Shown in pieces: positions 9,702 through 22,939 of a DNA stretch of 64,000 nt. The translations under genes were made by a program, and so were the position numbers. How positions within the stretch are numbered: position 1 is the first letter of the stretch; the number at the start of each line of letters is the position of its first letter. Source of the stretch: Semisulcospira habei (lineage: Eukaryota; Mollusca; Gastropoda; Semisulcospiridae); NCBI GenBank assembly GCA_036245525.1, contig BTPG01000004.1, positions 231,279,752-231,343,751 on the forward strand, in the 5' to 3' direction. Under the pieces are notes generated by a model. It was not told the DNA's origin. It made no database searches and worked only from the letters and a program-made list of their open reading frames with translations.

Positions 9702-11630
9702 AAGAGATAAATCTCCTTGATAAACAGTCTCACTATGTCTTACAGTAACGCTGGACAAGAGATAAATCTCCTTGATAAACAGTCTCACTATGTCTTACAG
9801 TAACGCTGGACAAGAGATAAATCTCCTTGATAACCAGTCTCACTATGTCTTACAGTAACGCTGGACAAGAGATAAATCTCCTTGATAAACAGTCTCACTA
9901 TGTCTTACAGTAACGCTGGACAAGAGATAAATCTCCTTGATAAACAGTCTCACTATGTCTTACAGTAACGCTGGACAAGAGATAAATCTCCTTGATAAAC
10001 AGTCTCACTATGTCTTACAGTAACGCTGGACAAGAGATAAATCTCCTTGATAAACAGTCTCACTATGTCTTACAGTAACGCTGGACAAGAGATAAATCTC
10101 CTTGATAAACAGTCTCACTATGTCTTACAGTAACGCTGGACAAGAGATAAATCTCCTTGATAAACAGTCTCACTATGTCTTACAGTAACGCTGGACAAGA
10201 GATAAATCTCCTTGATAAACAGTCTCACTATGTCTTACAGTAACGCTGGACAAGAGATAAATCTCCTTGATAAACAGTCTCACTATGTCTTACAGTAACG
10301 CTGGACAAGAGATAAATCTCCTTGATAAACAGTCTCACTATGTCTTACAGTAACGCTGGACAAGAGATAAATCTCCTTGATAAACAGTCTCACTATGTCT
10401 TACAGTAACGCTGGACAAGAGATAAATCTCCTTGATAAACAGTCTCACTATGTCTTACAGTAACGCTGGACAAGAGATAAATCTCCTTGATAAACAGTCT
10501 CACTATGTCTTACAGTAACGCTGGACAAGAGATAAATCTCCTTGATAAACAGTCTCACTATGTCTTACAGTAACGCTGGACAAGAGATAAATCTCCTTGA
10601 TAACCAGTCTCACTATGTCTTACAGTAACGCTGGACAAGAGATAAATCTCCTTGATAAACAGTCTCAGTATGTCTTACAGTAACGCTGGACAAGAGATAA
10701 ATCTCCTTGATAAACAGTCTCACTATGTCTTACAGTAACGCTGGACAAGAGATAAATCTCCTTGATAAACAGTCTCACTATGTCTTACAGTAACGCTGGA
10801 CAAGAGATAAATCTCCTTGATAAACAGTCTCACTATGTCTTACAGTAACGCTGGACAAGAGATAAATCTTCTTGATAAACAGTCTCACTATGTCTTACAG
10901 TAACGCTGGACAAGAGATAAATCTCCTTGATAACCAGTCTCACTATGTCTTACAGTAACGCTGGACAAGAGATAAATCTCCTTGATAAACAGTCTCACTA
11001 TGTCTTACAGTAACGCTGGACAAGAGATAAATCTCCTTGATAAACAGTCTCACTATGTCTTACAGTAGCGCTGGACAAGAGATAAATCTCCTTGATAAAC
11101 AGTCTCACTATGTCTTACAGTAACGCTGGACAAGAGATAAATCTCCTTGATAAACAGTCTCACTATGTCTTACAGTAACGCTGGACAAGAGATAAATCTC
11201 CTTGATATACAGTCTCACTATGTCTTACAGTAACGCTGGACAAGAGATAAATCTCCTTGATAAACAGTCTCACTATGTCTTACAGTAACGCTGGACAAGA
11301 GATAAATCTCCTTGATAACCAGTCTCACTATGTCTTACAGTAACGCTGGACAAGAGATAAATCTCCTTGATAAACAGTCTCACTATGTCTTACAGTAACG
11401 CTGGACAAGAGATAAATCTCCTTGATAAACAGTCTCACTATGTCTTACAGTAACGCTGGACAAGAGATAAATCTCCTTGATAAACAGTCTCACTATGTCT
11501 TACAGTAACGCTGGACAAGAGATAAATCTCCTTGATAAACAGTCTCACTATGTCTTACAGTAACGCTGGACAAGAGATAAATCTCCTTGATAACCAGTCT
11601 CACTATGTCTTACAGTAACGCTGGACAAGA
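9702..11630. repeat. 55-bp minisatellite, 35 copies
   Basis: The unit begins aagagataaatctccttgat and ends cagtaacgctggac. Copies are nearly identical. A recurrent variant (gataacc instead of gataaac) occurs about every 5-14 units, near 9832, 10602, 10932, 11317 and 11592, so blocks have been copied together. It lies in an intron of the monooxygenase gene. Confidence 0.97.
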
Positions 11631-11878
11631 GGGCTGACCTAAGTTTGAATGTCGTTAATGAAAGGCTTTTCTGCTCTTCTTCTCCGTACGCAAGAGAGTT
11701 TTTTTCTGTTACGCTCCAAGGGCAATGGGAAACCTGATACGTGTGCCCACTCACATTGATTGTGAAAAGAAGAGTAGAAAAGTCTTGGTTGAGGAAAAGG
11801 CCGTTTAAATAAAGATAATCTTTGAATCCGTTGTGTCGGCAAATTTTAGCAACCAAAGCCTGCCTACAGCAGATCGCT

Positions 11879-12092
11879 TTAACTCATTCTATCCCAACAT
11901 CGAAATCCCCAAATTTTGCCGTTGTCCTCTGAAGACTGCACTCTAGTGCAGGACACAGATCGACCATGATAGTTCAAGGGTGATGCCAGAATAGCTTGGC
12001 GCCCATAGGCGCCAAGCTATTCTGGCATCACCCTTGAACTGTCATGGTCGATCCTTATCTTGCTGTGGTGTGTCTGGGGTAGAATGAGTTAA
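11879..12092. mobile_element. TTAA hairpin element, type B (CTCATTCTA subfamily)
   Basis: TTAA at 11879 and 12089. Ends CTCATTCTATCCC and GGGGTAGAATGAG are inverted. Long near-perfect stem with gatgccagaatagcttggcg around a ccatagg loop. Nearly identical to 39988-40201. Confidence 0.85.
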
Positions 12093-12596
12093 GTGACATA
12101 AAATCACTCTTTTAATCATATTTGAAATGTGTCATTTGTTAAGAGTCACCAACCAGTTCTGGCGCCATTCTAGAACTCTTATGGTAGATTAATAGCTTGT
12201 GGCTATAATGTCAGTGGTGAATGTGTTAACAGGCGAATATAAGTTACCTCCCGGGGGGGGGGGGGGGTTGGGGGGGAGAGGTTTAACTTTTTGTGTTTGG
12301 ACCCTCAACCTGACACGAGAGGCCCCGGATGCCAACCCTTCCCAAGTGGCGAAAATTCAAAAAGAAGCCGGGTGCAGGGGGTGGGAAGGTGGAGTGCACG
12401 TGAGAGGAGGGGGGGGGGGGGTGGGCAAGCGTGGGAGAAGGGGGGGGGGGCACGGTTCCAAACTCCACAAAAGGAGGGGCTTTTAGCGAGGGGGGTGGTG
12501 GTCCGGAACCCTTGAAACCCCCCTCACCAGCTTCCCAGCCCCCTCCCCTCACCGGAATATCCCCTGGTTAAGTACAATACGTTTGTTACATTATAC

Positions 12597-12759
12597 CGGA
12601 ATGTGGTAGTTAGCTGCTGGATAGTAGGTGAAGATCCCGAGGCACATCTCGTCATAGGACCCCTCGCCGTAAAACGTGGTTCTGTCTTTGGACAGGGATG
12701 AGAATTCGCAAATCATCTTCAGTTCGTCCCCTGGCTTCAGCACCACCGGCTCAGGGAAT
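12597..12759 (-). CDS. Monooxygenase exon with CuB Met motif
   Basis: Acceptor taagtgtag and donor ATTCCG|GTATAA. It encodes FPEPVVLKPGDELKMICEF, SKDRTTFYGEGS and YDEMCLGIFTYYP. The PGD...C..........G......EMC...YYP pattern is diagnostic of DBH, MOXD and TBH enzymes, and the Met supplies the third CuB ligand. It ends in phase 0. Confidence 0.9.
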
Positions 12760-12810
12760 CTACACTTAAACAGAGGTATCACTAGACTGTTAGCTATTTA
12801 CACCAAATTA

Positions 12811-12881
12811 TTGTGTTATTGCCTGTGATTTTGGACCTTACCTTCACGCCAAAAAGTCCAAAATCACAGACCATCACACAA
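12811..12881. repeat. Palindrome family C, copy 1
   Basis: ttgtgttattgcctgtgatt pairs with aaatcacagaccatcacacaa. The same arms occur at 61638-61702, and a half-copy lies near 4625-4650. It sits next to the acceptor of exon 12597-12759. Confidence 0.7.
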
Positions 12882-13820
12882 ACAGTATTGTCTTCTTTAA
12901 GTCTCTTTACACTTTTTCTCAGTGACCTAGCTTTAATCACCTTTTTCCCAAGGCAACGGGAGTCTTCTTGTAACATGTTACCAAGGTAACGTGATAAGTA
13001 GACCCACTTATTACATGTTACGATGACAACATTACTCGCTGAGCAAAGCGTTCTCCCCCAAATACGTCTTTGGCCAATCACATTTTTCGGTATAAACAAA
13101 CTCTAATCTTCATTCAGTCAAATCTCTAACCAGCAAGATGCCAATAAATAAACTAGTTACGCAACAAAAAGAACTATATGTCGGTGTTTTGTGATACTGT
13201 TGATACCACTTCCATACAAAATGTAACTGAATAATTCGATACGTTAGGTAATATCAATAGGAAAATTTAACCAAAGGTCCTGTGCTCTGATGTACTGATC
13301 GTAATCAAAACAGCGAAGAAACAAAAAACTTCGTAAATAAAAATTGAGCGGTTTATGCAATAAAATAACTATATACACGCGTTGTTTTCGGACAATGTTA
13401 CCAATTTCATACAAAAGAATGACTGAAAATATGTTCAATTAAAAAAATACCTTAGAGATAAATTCCAGGCGAATGCAGGGCGCGCGAGGTTGTTGACCGA
13501 CAGTCGAAAGTCCCCTGCATTTTTACGTCACACGCACGCAGCGTGTTTTTTTTTTTCAAGTTTATACATCGCGCGTAATTTTTTTTACAGTTGAAGACAA
13601 AATCGTGTTTTACACTTGCATGTTTAGAGTATTTACTTTCTGTCTGCCTTTCCATGATGCACAGTAAATCGAGAGAGACAACCAGTGTGATCCAAAGTGA
13701 TTGTTAAAGACGGAGTAATACACATCTTTTAAAAATTCTGCAAATTGCTGAAATATTACGATTTTTGTTTAATTATATGCTTATCCGCAGCGGAGTCGAC
13801 TGTAGTATGTAATCACTTAC

Positions 13821-13917
13821 CGCCAAATGTACGGGCTGTCATATCTGTACTGTTCGTCATCGGTCACATTCCTGATCACGTGACCGTCCCGGATCTGCTC
13901 CACCTTTCCACGAACGC
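13821..13917 (-). CDS. Monooxygenase exon after the HxH motif
   Basis: Acceptor ttgtatag and donor TGGCG|GTAAGT. In phase it encodes VRGKVEQIRDGHVIRNV and YRYDSPYIW, matching the family segment with an RDG turn that leads to the Met-ligand exon. The 97-bp length passes phase 1 to phase 2, as required by both neighbours. An N-glycosylation site (NVT) is present. Confidence 0.85.
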
Positions 13918-14213
13918 CTATACAAAAGCAAATAAATGGAAACTGAAAAGTTATAACTAACCAGCATTTTGTTTGTAGGAATAGTCCTTCAGATGCGTAC
14001 TGGAAGGGTTTAACAAGCAGGAGCTATACCTAAATCAAAATCAAATCAAGGACAGTAGGCGGTGTCCCGTTACAGCGAGGATGTCCATCAAGGCACAATT
14101 CCGATAGATCTTCTCGATCACTGTGACATGCTTCCTCGCAGTTGTACTGTTAATATCAAGAAATACCTAACAATGAAAGAAACGCGCTTAAAAAGGCATA
14201 AGTACTACACTAT

Positions 14214-14390
14214 AAGTTATTGGTGTCAGGGGATTGTTATACGAACCCTTGTAGGCCTGAGGGAGGTCAAAGGAACCATTGTACCCCGAAGGCCGAAGGC
14301 CTGAGGGGTTCAATGGTTTCTTTGACCTTCCAAATGCCCAGAAGGGTCCGTGCAACAAGCCCCTGCTACCAATAACGTATTTGTTTTCAT
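14214..14390. repeat. ~175-bp interrupted palindrome
   Basis: ttattggtgtcaggggattg, aggtcaaaggaaccattgta and cccgaaggcc pair with ggttcaatggtttctttgac and caagcccctgctaccaata. The terminal sequence ttattggtagcagggg appears once more at 14751, so this may be a foldback element with a partial relic beside it. Confidence 0.7.
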
Positions 14391-15176
14391 TCCTCCAATG
14401 TTTTCGTAAAAGAAATCAAGAAGAAATCTTTCGACCTGGATCACGCCACACATGACTGACGATAAAGGAATATACATTTATACATAATAGAATTATGACG
14501 TAATTTAAATCGTTCACAGCGTTGCCGTCTCCAGTCGTGTGCCTGTTGTTTCGAACAACACTAAGTAACTTTGTACTTTAGACCGTTTTGATTATCTTTT
14601 ATAGAACAAAACTGGCATCCAAGACGCGTCAGAAGGAGGGCTACAAAACGTCGGTCATTTGTCGCTACAAGGGTTTTTGTATCCCGGTCACATGGCACGG
14701 TTTGCGCTAAAACTATTGGTCGTGTGACGTAGGGATGAAAATAATATAAGTTATTGGTAGCAGGGGTTCAACTTGGTGCATGAAGACGTGCCGAGCTAAT
14801 CTGACAGATACTTCTCTTCTTTTTTTAAAAAAAAATCTCTGTTGCCCGCTAAGCTTGGTGCATAAGGAAGTATCAGCTTATCGGGCACTACCTCTCTCGT
14901 GCGACTAGTGCTTAGTGTTTAGCTGACGATTCTGTGGCCTGTGCCCTGTAACCCTTTTACCGTCAGCGGCCGAGGAGCACGTCCCTGAAACCATCGGCAG
15001 ACGCCGTATACACCAGCCTGCAGCAACTCGTGCAGTGTACCGCAAGGAGGGGTGAGGGGGGCGGGGGGAGGGGGGAGGGGGGAGAGAGCATAGGGCTCGC
15101 CGGGGAGCATCACAACTCCAATTTTAACTTTTTGGTAGTTGTGTTAAGCTCAGAAATTGTATCTTCACAGCTTTGG

Positions 15177-15291
15177 GGTTAGAGCCATCAAGAGACATAG
15201 ATCCTCATGAGCCCCCGCTTTAGCGGGGGCTCATGAGGATCTATGCCTCTTGCTGATGATATTCGCATTTTTCTGGCAGTGAAGAGGTTAA
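15177..15291. mobile_element. TTAA hairpin element, type A
   Basis: Near-perfect stem atcctcatgagcccccgctt...gcgggggctcatgaggat; right end GGCAGTGAAGAGGTTAA at 15275-15291. The left end reads ggggttagagcc and is decayed. Confidence 0.75.
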
Positions 15292-15361
15292 GGATAGTAG
15301 CAATAACCTATATTATCGTGGAGATCTCTGATGAAAGCATTATGTGCCAACAAGGGCAGGG

Positions 15362-15545
15362 TTAACTCCTTCACTGCAGAAACAAATTGAAAATCACCCA
15401 GCTGCAAGAGGTATGCATCCTCATGAGCCCCCCCCCTCAGCCCCCCCCCCCCCCCCGCAATTACGAGGGCTCATGAGGCTCTGTCATTTGCTGAGAACAC
15501 TTTGTGTGCGCGTTCCTTGGACGGCTACGGGTCTGTGACACTGAA
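15362..15545. mobile_element. TTAA hairpin element, type A, poly-C in loop
   Basis: Left TTAA at 15362 with CTCCTTCACTGC. The stem is cctcatgagccccc...gagggctcatgagg. The loop holds about 30 C residues. The right terminus is lost. Confidence 0.65.
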
Positions 15546-15558
15546 TTTGAAATAATCC

Positions 15559-15826
15559 CCAAAATACACAACTTAGTGCGACCTTTGCTAAAATACACAA
15601 CTTAGTGCGGCCTTTGCTAAAATACACAACTTAGTGCGGCCTTTGCTAAAATACACAACTTAGTGCGGTCTTTGATAAAATACACAACTTAGTGCGGCCT
15701 TTGCTAAAATACACAACTTAGTGCGGCCTTTGCTAAAATACACAACTTAGTGCGGCCTTTGCTAAAATACACAACTTAGTGTGGCCTTTGCTAAAATACA
15801 CAACTTAGTGCGGCCTTTGCTAAAAT
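15559..15826. repeat. 29-bp minisatellite, about nine copies
   Basis: The unit reads aaaatacacaacttagtgcg followed by gcctttgct. It sits just past the type-A element and about 160 bp from a monooxygenase exon. Confidence 0.95.
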
Positions 15827-15988
15827 CACTTTGCACGCGCGTCCCTTTGACGGCTAGGGTTCTTTAAATTAATTATGGCCGCAAAAGATCCCCAAAACAC
15901 AGTCTGTGTCCACTGGCGGTGAAGGGGTTCAGTAAGTAAGTATTGAAGTAAATGGCTTGCACTAAGAAAGTATTGTGACGCTTCTCAC

Positions 15989-16232
15989 CTAGGTAATGCA
16001 TGTGGTTGAACACGGCGATGACGTTCAGTGAACCGTTCAAAAACCGCTGCGTGCACGAGGACGAGCAGCTGCCGGAGACGGTCACGCTTGGCTGACCAGG
16101 CGGGATGTTCAGATCCATCTGACCGTTGATAAAGACGCTGGCGTCGTAGGTCCTGAGTCGCGGTGTGTAGTAGAACGTGATGCCTGACGAGTCGTAGTAG
16201 TCGTTCACCAGGTGCTTGTTGGTCCAGTGGAT
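15989..16232 (-). CDS. Monooxygenase exon with CuB HxH motif
   Basis: Acceptor tgtgacag precedes ATCCACTGG and donor CTAG|GTGAGA follows. It encodes IHWTNKHLV, YDSSGITFYYTPRLR, the IPPG turn, a CSSSC pair and FNHMHYLG. The two His of HMH are the expected CuB ligands. It ends in phase 1. Start residues upstream belong to an exon not seen. Confidence 0.88.
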
Positions 16233-16511
16233 CTGTCACAGATTACAGTATAGCAGAACCTTTCAATCCAATCCAACCCAGTGTCCATTCACACAGCACA
16301 CAAGGTAACGTAGGAACGCGGCCTAGAGGTAACCCTCTGGCTGTCGGTAGCAGTTTGTTGTCGCGATGATTCCTGCAGGATTCAGCCAAAGAGTTAGATG
16401 TAAATGAGACACGATATTTTATTATGTACATCAATGGTTTAGTAATGATCTGCTCTGTTGTCTCGAACTTGCCCTGTGGTTAACACGTGATGATACGAAG
16501 GACCAGTCAGT

Positions 16512-16713
16512 TTAACCGCTTCACTGCCAGTGGACGGCCCACCTTGTGTTTTTGAAATGGTCGTCAAGATCCGCTGCCGTCAAAGGAGCATCGATACAAG
16601 GTGGTTTCAGCAAGAGGCACAGGTCCTCATGAACCCTCGCAACTGTGTTCATGAGGACCTATTCCTGTTGTAGTTGGGTGGTGTTCAGTTTGTCTCGACA
16701 GTGAAGGGGTTAC
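16512..16713. mobile_element. TTAA hairpin element, type A
   Basis: TTAA at 16512 and TTAC at 16710. Ends CCGCTTCACTGCC and CGACAGTGAAGGGG are inverted. The stem carries aggtcctcatgaaccct and its complement. Confidence 0.75.
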
Positions 16714-18496
<1,783 letters not shown>

Positions 18497-18579
<83 letters not shown>

Positions 18580-18605
18580 CACACACGCATAGACACACAC
18601 ACACG

Positions 18606-18637
<32 letters not shown>

Positions 18638-18657
18638 CAGAGAGAGAAAGAGAGAGA

Positions 18658-18693
<36 letters not shown>
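18497..18693. repeat. (CA)n, (GA)n and (GAT)n microsatellites
   Basis: CA units run to about 18640, then GA, then 12 GAT units at 18658-18693. Confidence 0.95.
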
Positions 18694-18696
<3 letters not shown>

Positions 18697-19012
18697 ACGT
18701 TTGTATTGAGGATAAAAGGGTTTTAATGCCTATCTTCCAAACTGTCCTGCTAATCTACACATATAAAAATACATCAGACGATACAGCAAAAAGATAAAAC
18801 ATATGTAAGTAAAAAGACCCATCCCCCCCCCCTCACCCTCAGAGAGAGAGAAAAAAAATACACAGGTATGAACCTGACATGTTAATGCAGACAGTCGAAC
18901 TATTACATAATCTGCAGCAACAGTAGACGATTATAATGTAATAGGAAACTTGTCGCTAACTATACGAATAGTAGCATTGAGGAGCCGAACATACTTTTGA
19001 AGTAAATATTTA

Positions 19013-19136
<124 letters not shown>

Positions 19137-19387
19137 AGAGCTTACAGTATGTTTCTAATTAGTGTAAGACTGAGACTACAATTATCTATGCCTACAGTTG
19201 TGCTGCCCCAATCGGAATAGAATGAAAGAATACGCGTAGGCCCTATAGACTAGTAGGGCGCCTGCAATACGTGCTGCACAACACATCTATTTACATTACG
19301 TCAGTGACAAACAGGCAGATGAATGCGAGGATTCTAATACTAGTTCCAATGCAATAGCGGTTCTAATGTCGGGATCATTTGTTGATC

Positions 19388-19391
<4 letters not shown>

Positions 19392-19481
<90 letters not shown>
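19392..19481. repeat. (TG)n microsatellite
   Basis: About 43 TG units. Confidence 0.97.
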
Positions 19482-19483
<2 letters not shown>

Positions 19484-19869
19484 ACGGTGCGTGCGTACGC
19501 GTGTGTATGTCGCTGTGTCGTGCTTTTAAAGAATGGCTGGTAGAGGTAAGGGTTTGTGATTAAAATGTCTTTTCTGTTACGATCATGAGGGGCAAAACAG
19601 AAAATGCCCACCTTGCCTAGATGTATTCCAAATTTTACTTCTAGACTATGTCAGTAGTGAACTGAGCTATCTATGATCCTAATTTTAAAAAAAATATACT
19701 ACTATGGGAGATCATAGCAGCGTATAACATCCTGATAGACGGCACAATCCAAGAGTCAGACATAAAAAAGAACTAACTACACATTTGTTGTCGGTAAAAC
19801 AGTACTATTACTGTGCTAAAATGCATTTAGCCCTTCTTCAAATATCCCAAGTGGTGGTCCAACGGCCGA

Positions 19870-21087
19870 GCAGACCGTCCAGTAAGCCCAAACAGCCATA
19901 TGGGTCGGGCAGACCGTCCAGTAAGCCCAAACAGCCATATGGGCCAAGCAGACCGTCCAGTAAGCCCAAACAGCCATATGGGCCAAGCAGACCGTCCAGT
20001 AAGCCCAAACAGCCATAGGGCCAAGCAGACCGTCCAGTAAGCCCAAACAGCCATATGGGCCAAGCAAACCGTCCAGTAAGCCCAAACAGCCATATGGGCC
20101 GTGCAGACCGTCCAGTAAGCCCAAACAGCCATATGGGCCGTGCAGACCGTCCAGTAAGCCCAAACAGCCATATGGGCCGTGCAGACCGTCCAGTAAGCCC
20201 AAACAGCCATATGGGCCGTGCAGACCGTCCAGTAAGCCCAAACAGCCATATGGGCCGTGCAGACCGTCCAGTAAGCCCAAACAGCCATATGGGCCGTGCA
20301 GACCGTCCAGTAAGCCCAAACAGCCATATGGGCCGTGCAGACCGTCCAGTAAGCCCAAACAGCCATATGGGCCAAGCAGACCGTCCAGTAAGCCCAAACA
20401 GCCATATGGGCCGTGCAGACCGTCCAGTAAGCCCAAACAGCCATATGAGCCGTGCAGACCGTCCAGTAAGCCCAAACAGCCATATGGGCCAAGCAGACCG
20501 TCCAGTAAGCCCAAACAGCCATATGGGCCGTGCAGACCGTCCAGTAAGCCCAAACAGCCATATGGGCCAAGCAGACCGTCCAGTAAGCCCAAACAGCCAT
20601 ATGGGCCATGCAGACCGTCCAGTAAGCCCAAACAGCCATATGGGCCAAGCAGACCGTCCAGTAAGCCCAAACAGCCATATGGGCCAAGCAGACCGTCCAG
20701 TAAGCCCAAACAGCCATATGGGCCATACAGACCGTCCAGTAAGCCCAAACAGCCATATGGGCCGTGCAGACCGTCCAGTAAGCCCAAACAGCCATATGGG
20801 CCAAGCAGACCGTCCAGTAAGCCCAAACAGCCATATGGGCCGTGCAGACCGTCCAGTAAGCCCAAACAGCCATATGGGCCGTGCAGACCGTCCAGTAAGC
20901 CCAAACAGCCATATGGGCCGTGCAGACCGTCCAGTAAGCCCAAACAGCCATATGGGCCAAGCAGACCGTCCAGTAAGCCCAAACAGCCATATGGGCCAAG
21001 CAGACCGTCCAGTAAGCCCAAACAGCCATATGGGCCAAGCAGACCGTCCAGTAAGCCCAAACAGCCATATGGGCCGAGCAGACCGAG
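19870..21087. repeat. 39-bp minisatellite, about 31 copies
   Basis: The unit is gcagaccgtccagtaagccc followed by aaacagccatatgggccgt. Because 39 is divisible by 3 and the unit lacks stops in several frames, long ORFs arise on both strands; these are not genes. The array ends inside the reading frame of an RT pseudogene (minus strand, 21088 upward), so it either invaded or arose within that copy. One unit near 20015 lacks two bases. Confidence 0.97.
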
Positions 21088-21600
21088 AGAGACAGAATCT
21101 TGTATTGGATGCGTTGGGGGATTGGGAGCCAGTGAAGGAGTTTGAGCAGGGGAGTGATGTGGTCGATTTTTTTCTTTCTGAGGACGAGGCGGACAGCATT
21201 GTTCTGGACGCGCTGGAGAGTGAAAGTGGTGGAGTGAGGGAGGCCGGAAAGGAGAGAGTTGCAATAGTCGATGCGAGATAAGATGAGAGAGACAGCAAGT
21301 TTGGTGGCAGCTTTGGTGGTGAGGTATTTTCTGATCTGACTGATGCGACGGAGGTGGAAATAGCATGCCTGGGCCGTGGCGAAGACAAAGCTGGTCATGG
21401 AAAGAGAGGAATCGAGGATAACGCCGCGGTTCTAGGCTGAGTCAAAGAGGGAAATGGGGGTGCTGTCAAGTTGAAGGTGGATAGAGGGAGGGAGCTGGGA
21501 GAGTTTCTGGCGAGAGCCTACCAGCATGGCTTCCGTTTTGTCGTCGTTCAGTTTAAGTTTGTTTGCTGTCACCCAGTTTTTCACGTCTTCGTAGCAGTCA
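21088..21600 (-). pseudogene. Non-LTR retrotransposon RT fragment, disrupted
   Basis: Reading down from 21600, the minus strand encodes VTANKLKLNDDKTEAMLVGS, an in-frame stop, then HLRRISQIRKYL, VSLILSRIDYCNSLLSGLP, LQRVQNNAVRLVL and HITPLLKLLHWLPI. These are the thumb and connection segments that follow the catalytic core in CR1/Rex-type LINE reverse transcriptases. The frame then runs into the 39-bp minisatellite. The stop and the truncation make it a pseudogene. Confidence 0.8.
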
Positions 21601-21633
21601 GCCGTGCGAGTCAGTAGTGACTGAGTGTTCCAT

Positions 21634-21739
21634 CACTTACACTTACTAGAGGAGAAAAGTCCCACGCCGGAACCGGGTATCGAACCTCGCACCTCTTGCA
21701 TTGGTGGCAGACGCTTTTACCGCTGCGCCACGGACCGCC
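21634..21739 (-). mobile_element. tRNA-derived SINE family 1, head only
   Basis: Minus strand: box A ggcgcagcggtaaaagcg, box B ggttcgatacccggttcc, then the shared gggacttttctcctctagta. The remainder of the ~400-bp SINE is missing. It lies between two RT fragments. Confidence 0.7.
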
Positions 21740-21744
21740 CCTTC

Positions 21745-22252
21745 TCTGAGTTTGTTCCATTTACATACACGTATTGTGTACGCCCGTGCAGATATGATGT
21801 AAGAAACGCAAGGGTGCCCACACTTAACTGATAAACAGCAAGTTTTTAAATCAGTTTATCATGATTAACTAGGTCAAAAGCTTTTGACCGGTCCAAAAAT
21901 ATTGCTTCATTCATTTGTCCGCTACTTATGGCGGCCAGACATCTGTCAACCAAGTGTATTAGTGCTGTATGACATGAGTGTTTCCGACGAAAGTCAGACT
22001 GTAGTGGATGAAAGAGCTTGTATTTTTTTTTTTTTTTAGGAAATGATGTAAGTGCGTATGAATATGCTTTTCGAGCGGTTTGGATACAGTCGACAACAGG
22101 GAAATAGGTATGAACGTGTTAGGATCAGTGAGATCTTTTGTTTTAGGCAGCCTGATTACCTTAACTGTCTTTAAACTAGACGGAAATTTCTCTTGTTGAA
22201 TACAAAGGTTATATATATGTTAGTGACTCAGTGATATATGGTATGACCATCT
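21745..22252 (-). pseudogene. Non-LTR retrotransposon RT fragment (fingers/palm)
   Basis: From the gap downward, the minus strand encodes KTVKVIRLPKTKD, ISLLSTVSKPLEKHIH, LQSDFRRKHSCHTALIHLVD, then FLDRSKAFDLVNHDKLI, a stop, and FLTSYLHGRTQYVYVNG. These are RT motifs of a LINE up to palm motif A (the Asp of KAFD). The catalytic F/YADD segment would come next but is replaced by a SINE head. A poly-T run (22023-22038) breaks the frame region. Confidence 0.8.
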
Positions 22253-22752
22253 NNNNNNNNNNNNNNNNNNNNNNNNNNNNNNNNNNNNNNNNNNNNNNNN
22301 NNNNNNNNNNNNNNNNNNNNNNNNNNNNNNNNNNNNNNNNNNNNNNNNNNNNNNNNNNNNNNNNNNNNNNNNNNNNNNNNNNNNNNNNNNNNNNNNNNNN
22401 NNNNNNNNNNNNNNNNNNNNNNNNNNNNNNNNNNNNNNNNNNNNNNNNNNNNNNNNNNNNNNNNNNNNNNNNNNNNNNNNNNNNNNNNNNNNNNNNNNNN
22501 NNNNNNNNNNNNNNNNNNNNNNNNNNNNNNNNNNNNNNNNNNNNNNNNNNNNNNNNNNNNNNNNNNNNNNNNNNNNNNNNNNNNNNNNNNNNNNNNNNNN
22601 NNNNNNNNNNNNNNNNNNNNNNNNNNNNNNNNNNNNNNNNNNNNNNNNNNNNNNNNNNNNNNNNNNNNNNNNNNNNNNNNNNNNNNNNNNNNNNNNNNNN
22701 NNNNNNNNNNNNNNNNNNNNNNNNNNNNNNNNNNNNNNNNNNNNNNNNNNNN
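22253..22752. other. Assembly gap (500 N)
   Basis: Exactly 500 N, a conventional gap placeholder of unknown true size. It separates RT debris from a zinc-finger pseudogene. Confidence 0.99.
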
Positions 22753-22939
22753 CCTGACTTTGCTTCTTTTGCAAGTGCTCAAAGATAAACTTTTTTGCCT
22801 CCAAATTTTTATTTTTCTGATTGAGGACTGAATTATCTACCGATATTGATTTTGTTATTATGTTTGTGAATTAAAACTTTGGAAGCTAAAAATAACGTGC
22901 TTGTAGTTTTTATTGCCGGTCAGTATGTGCACGTCTTGT

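Larger units (their letters stand above)
6772..16232 (-). other. DBH/MOXD1-like copper monooxygenase gene (C-terminal part, six exons)
   Basis: The minus-strand exons 15989-16232, 13821-13917, 12597-12759, 9022-9129, 7448-7540 and 6772-6904 join in one continuous frame across GT-AG introns. The product matches the C-terminal Cu2 monooxygenase domain of the dopamine beta-hydroxylase/MOXD family, which hydroxylates a substrate with Cu and ascorbate in the secretory pathway or outside the cell. Family landmarks in order: DSSGITFYYTPRLR, IPPG, paired Cys, HMHYLG (HxH CuB ligands), RDG, LKPGDELKMICEF, YDEMCLGIFTYYP (Met CuB ligand), then a Cys-rich tail with Asn-X-Ser/Thr sites. The DOMON and CuA half should lie upstream (above 16232) but is not visible. 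The 3' end is also unresolved. Substrate cannot be assigned. Confidence 0.85.

Noticed and set aside
12199..12552. ORFs over a G/C-rich stretch between monooxygenase exons
   Set aside because: They translate G runs; no domain and no splice context.
19816..21398. Three overlapping ORFs of 408-523 codons, both strands
   Set aside because: They translate a 39-bp minisatellite whose length is a multiple of three; the flanks are antisense or sense RT pseudogene sequence.
22220..22804. ORFs of 184-194 codons
   Set aside because: They cross the 500-N gap and contain almost only unknown residues.
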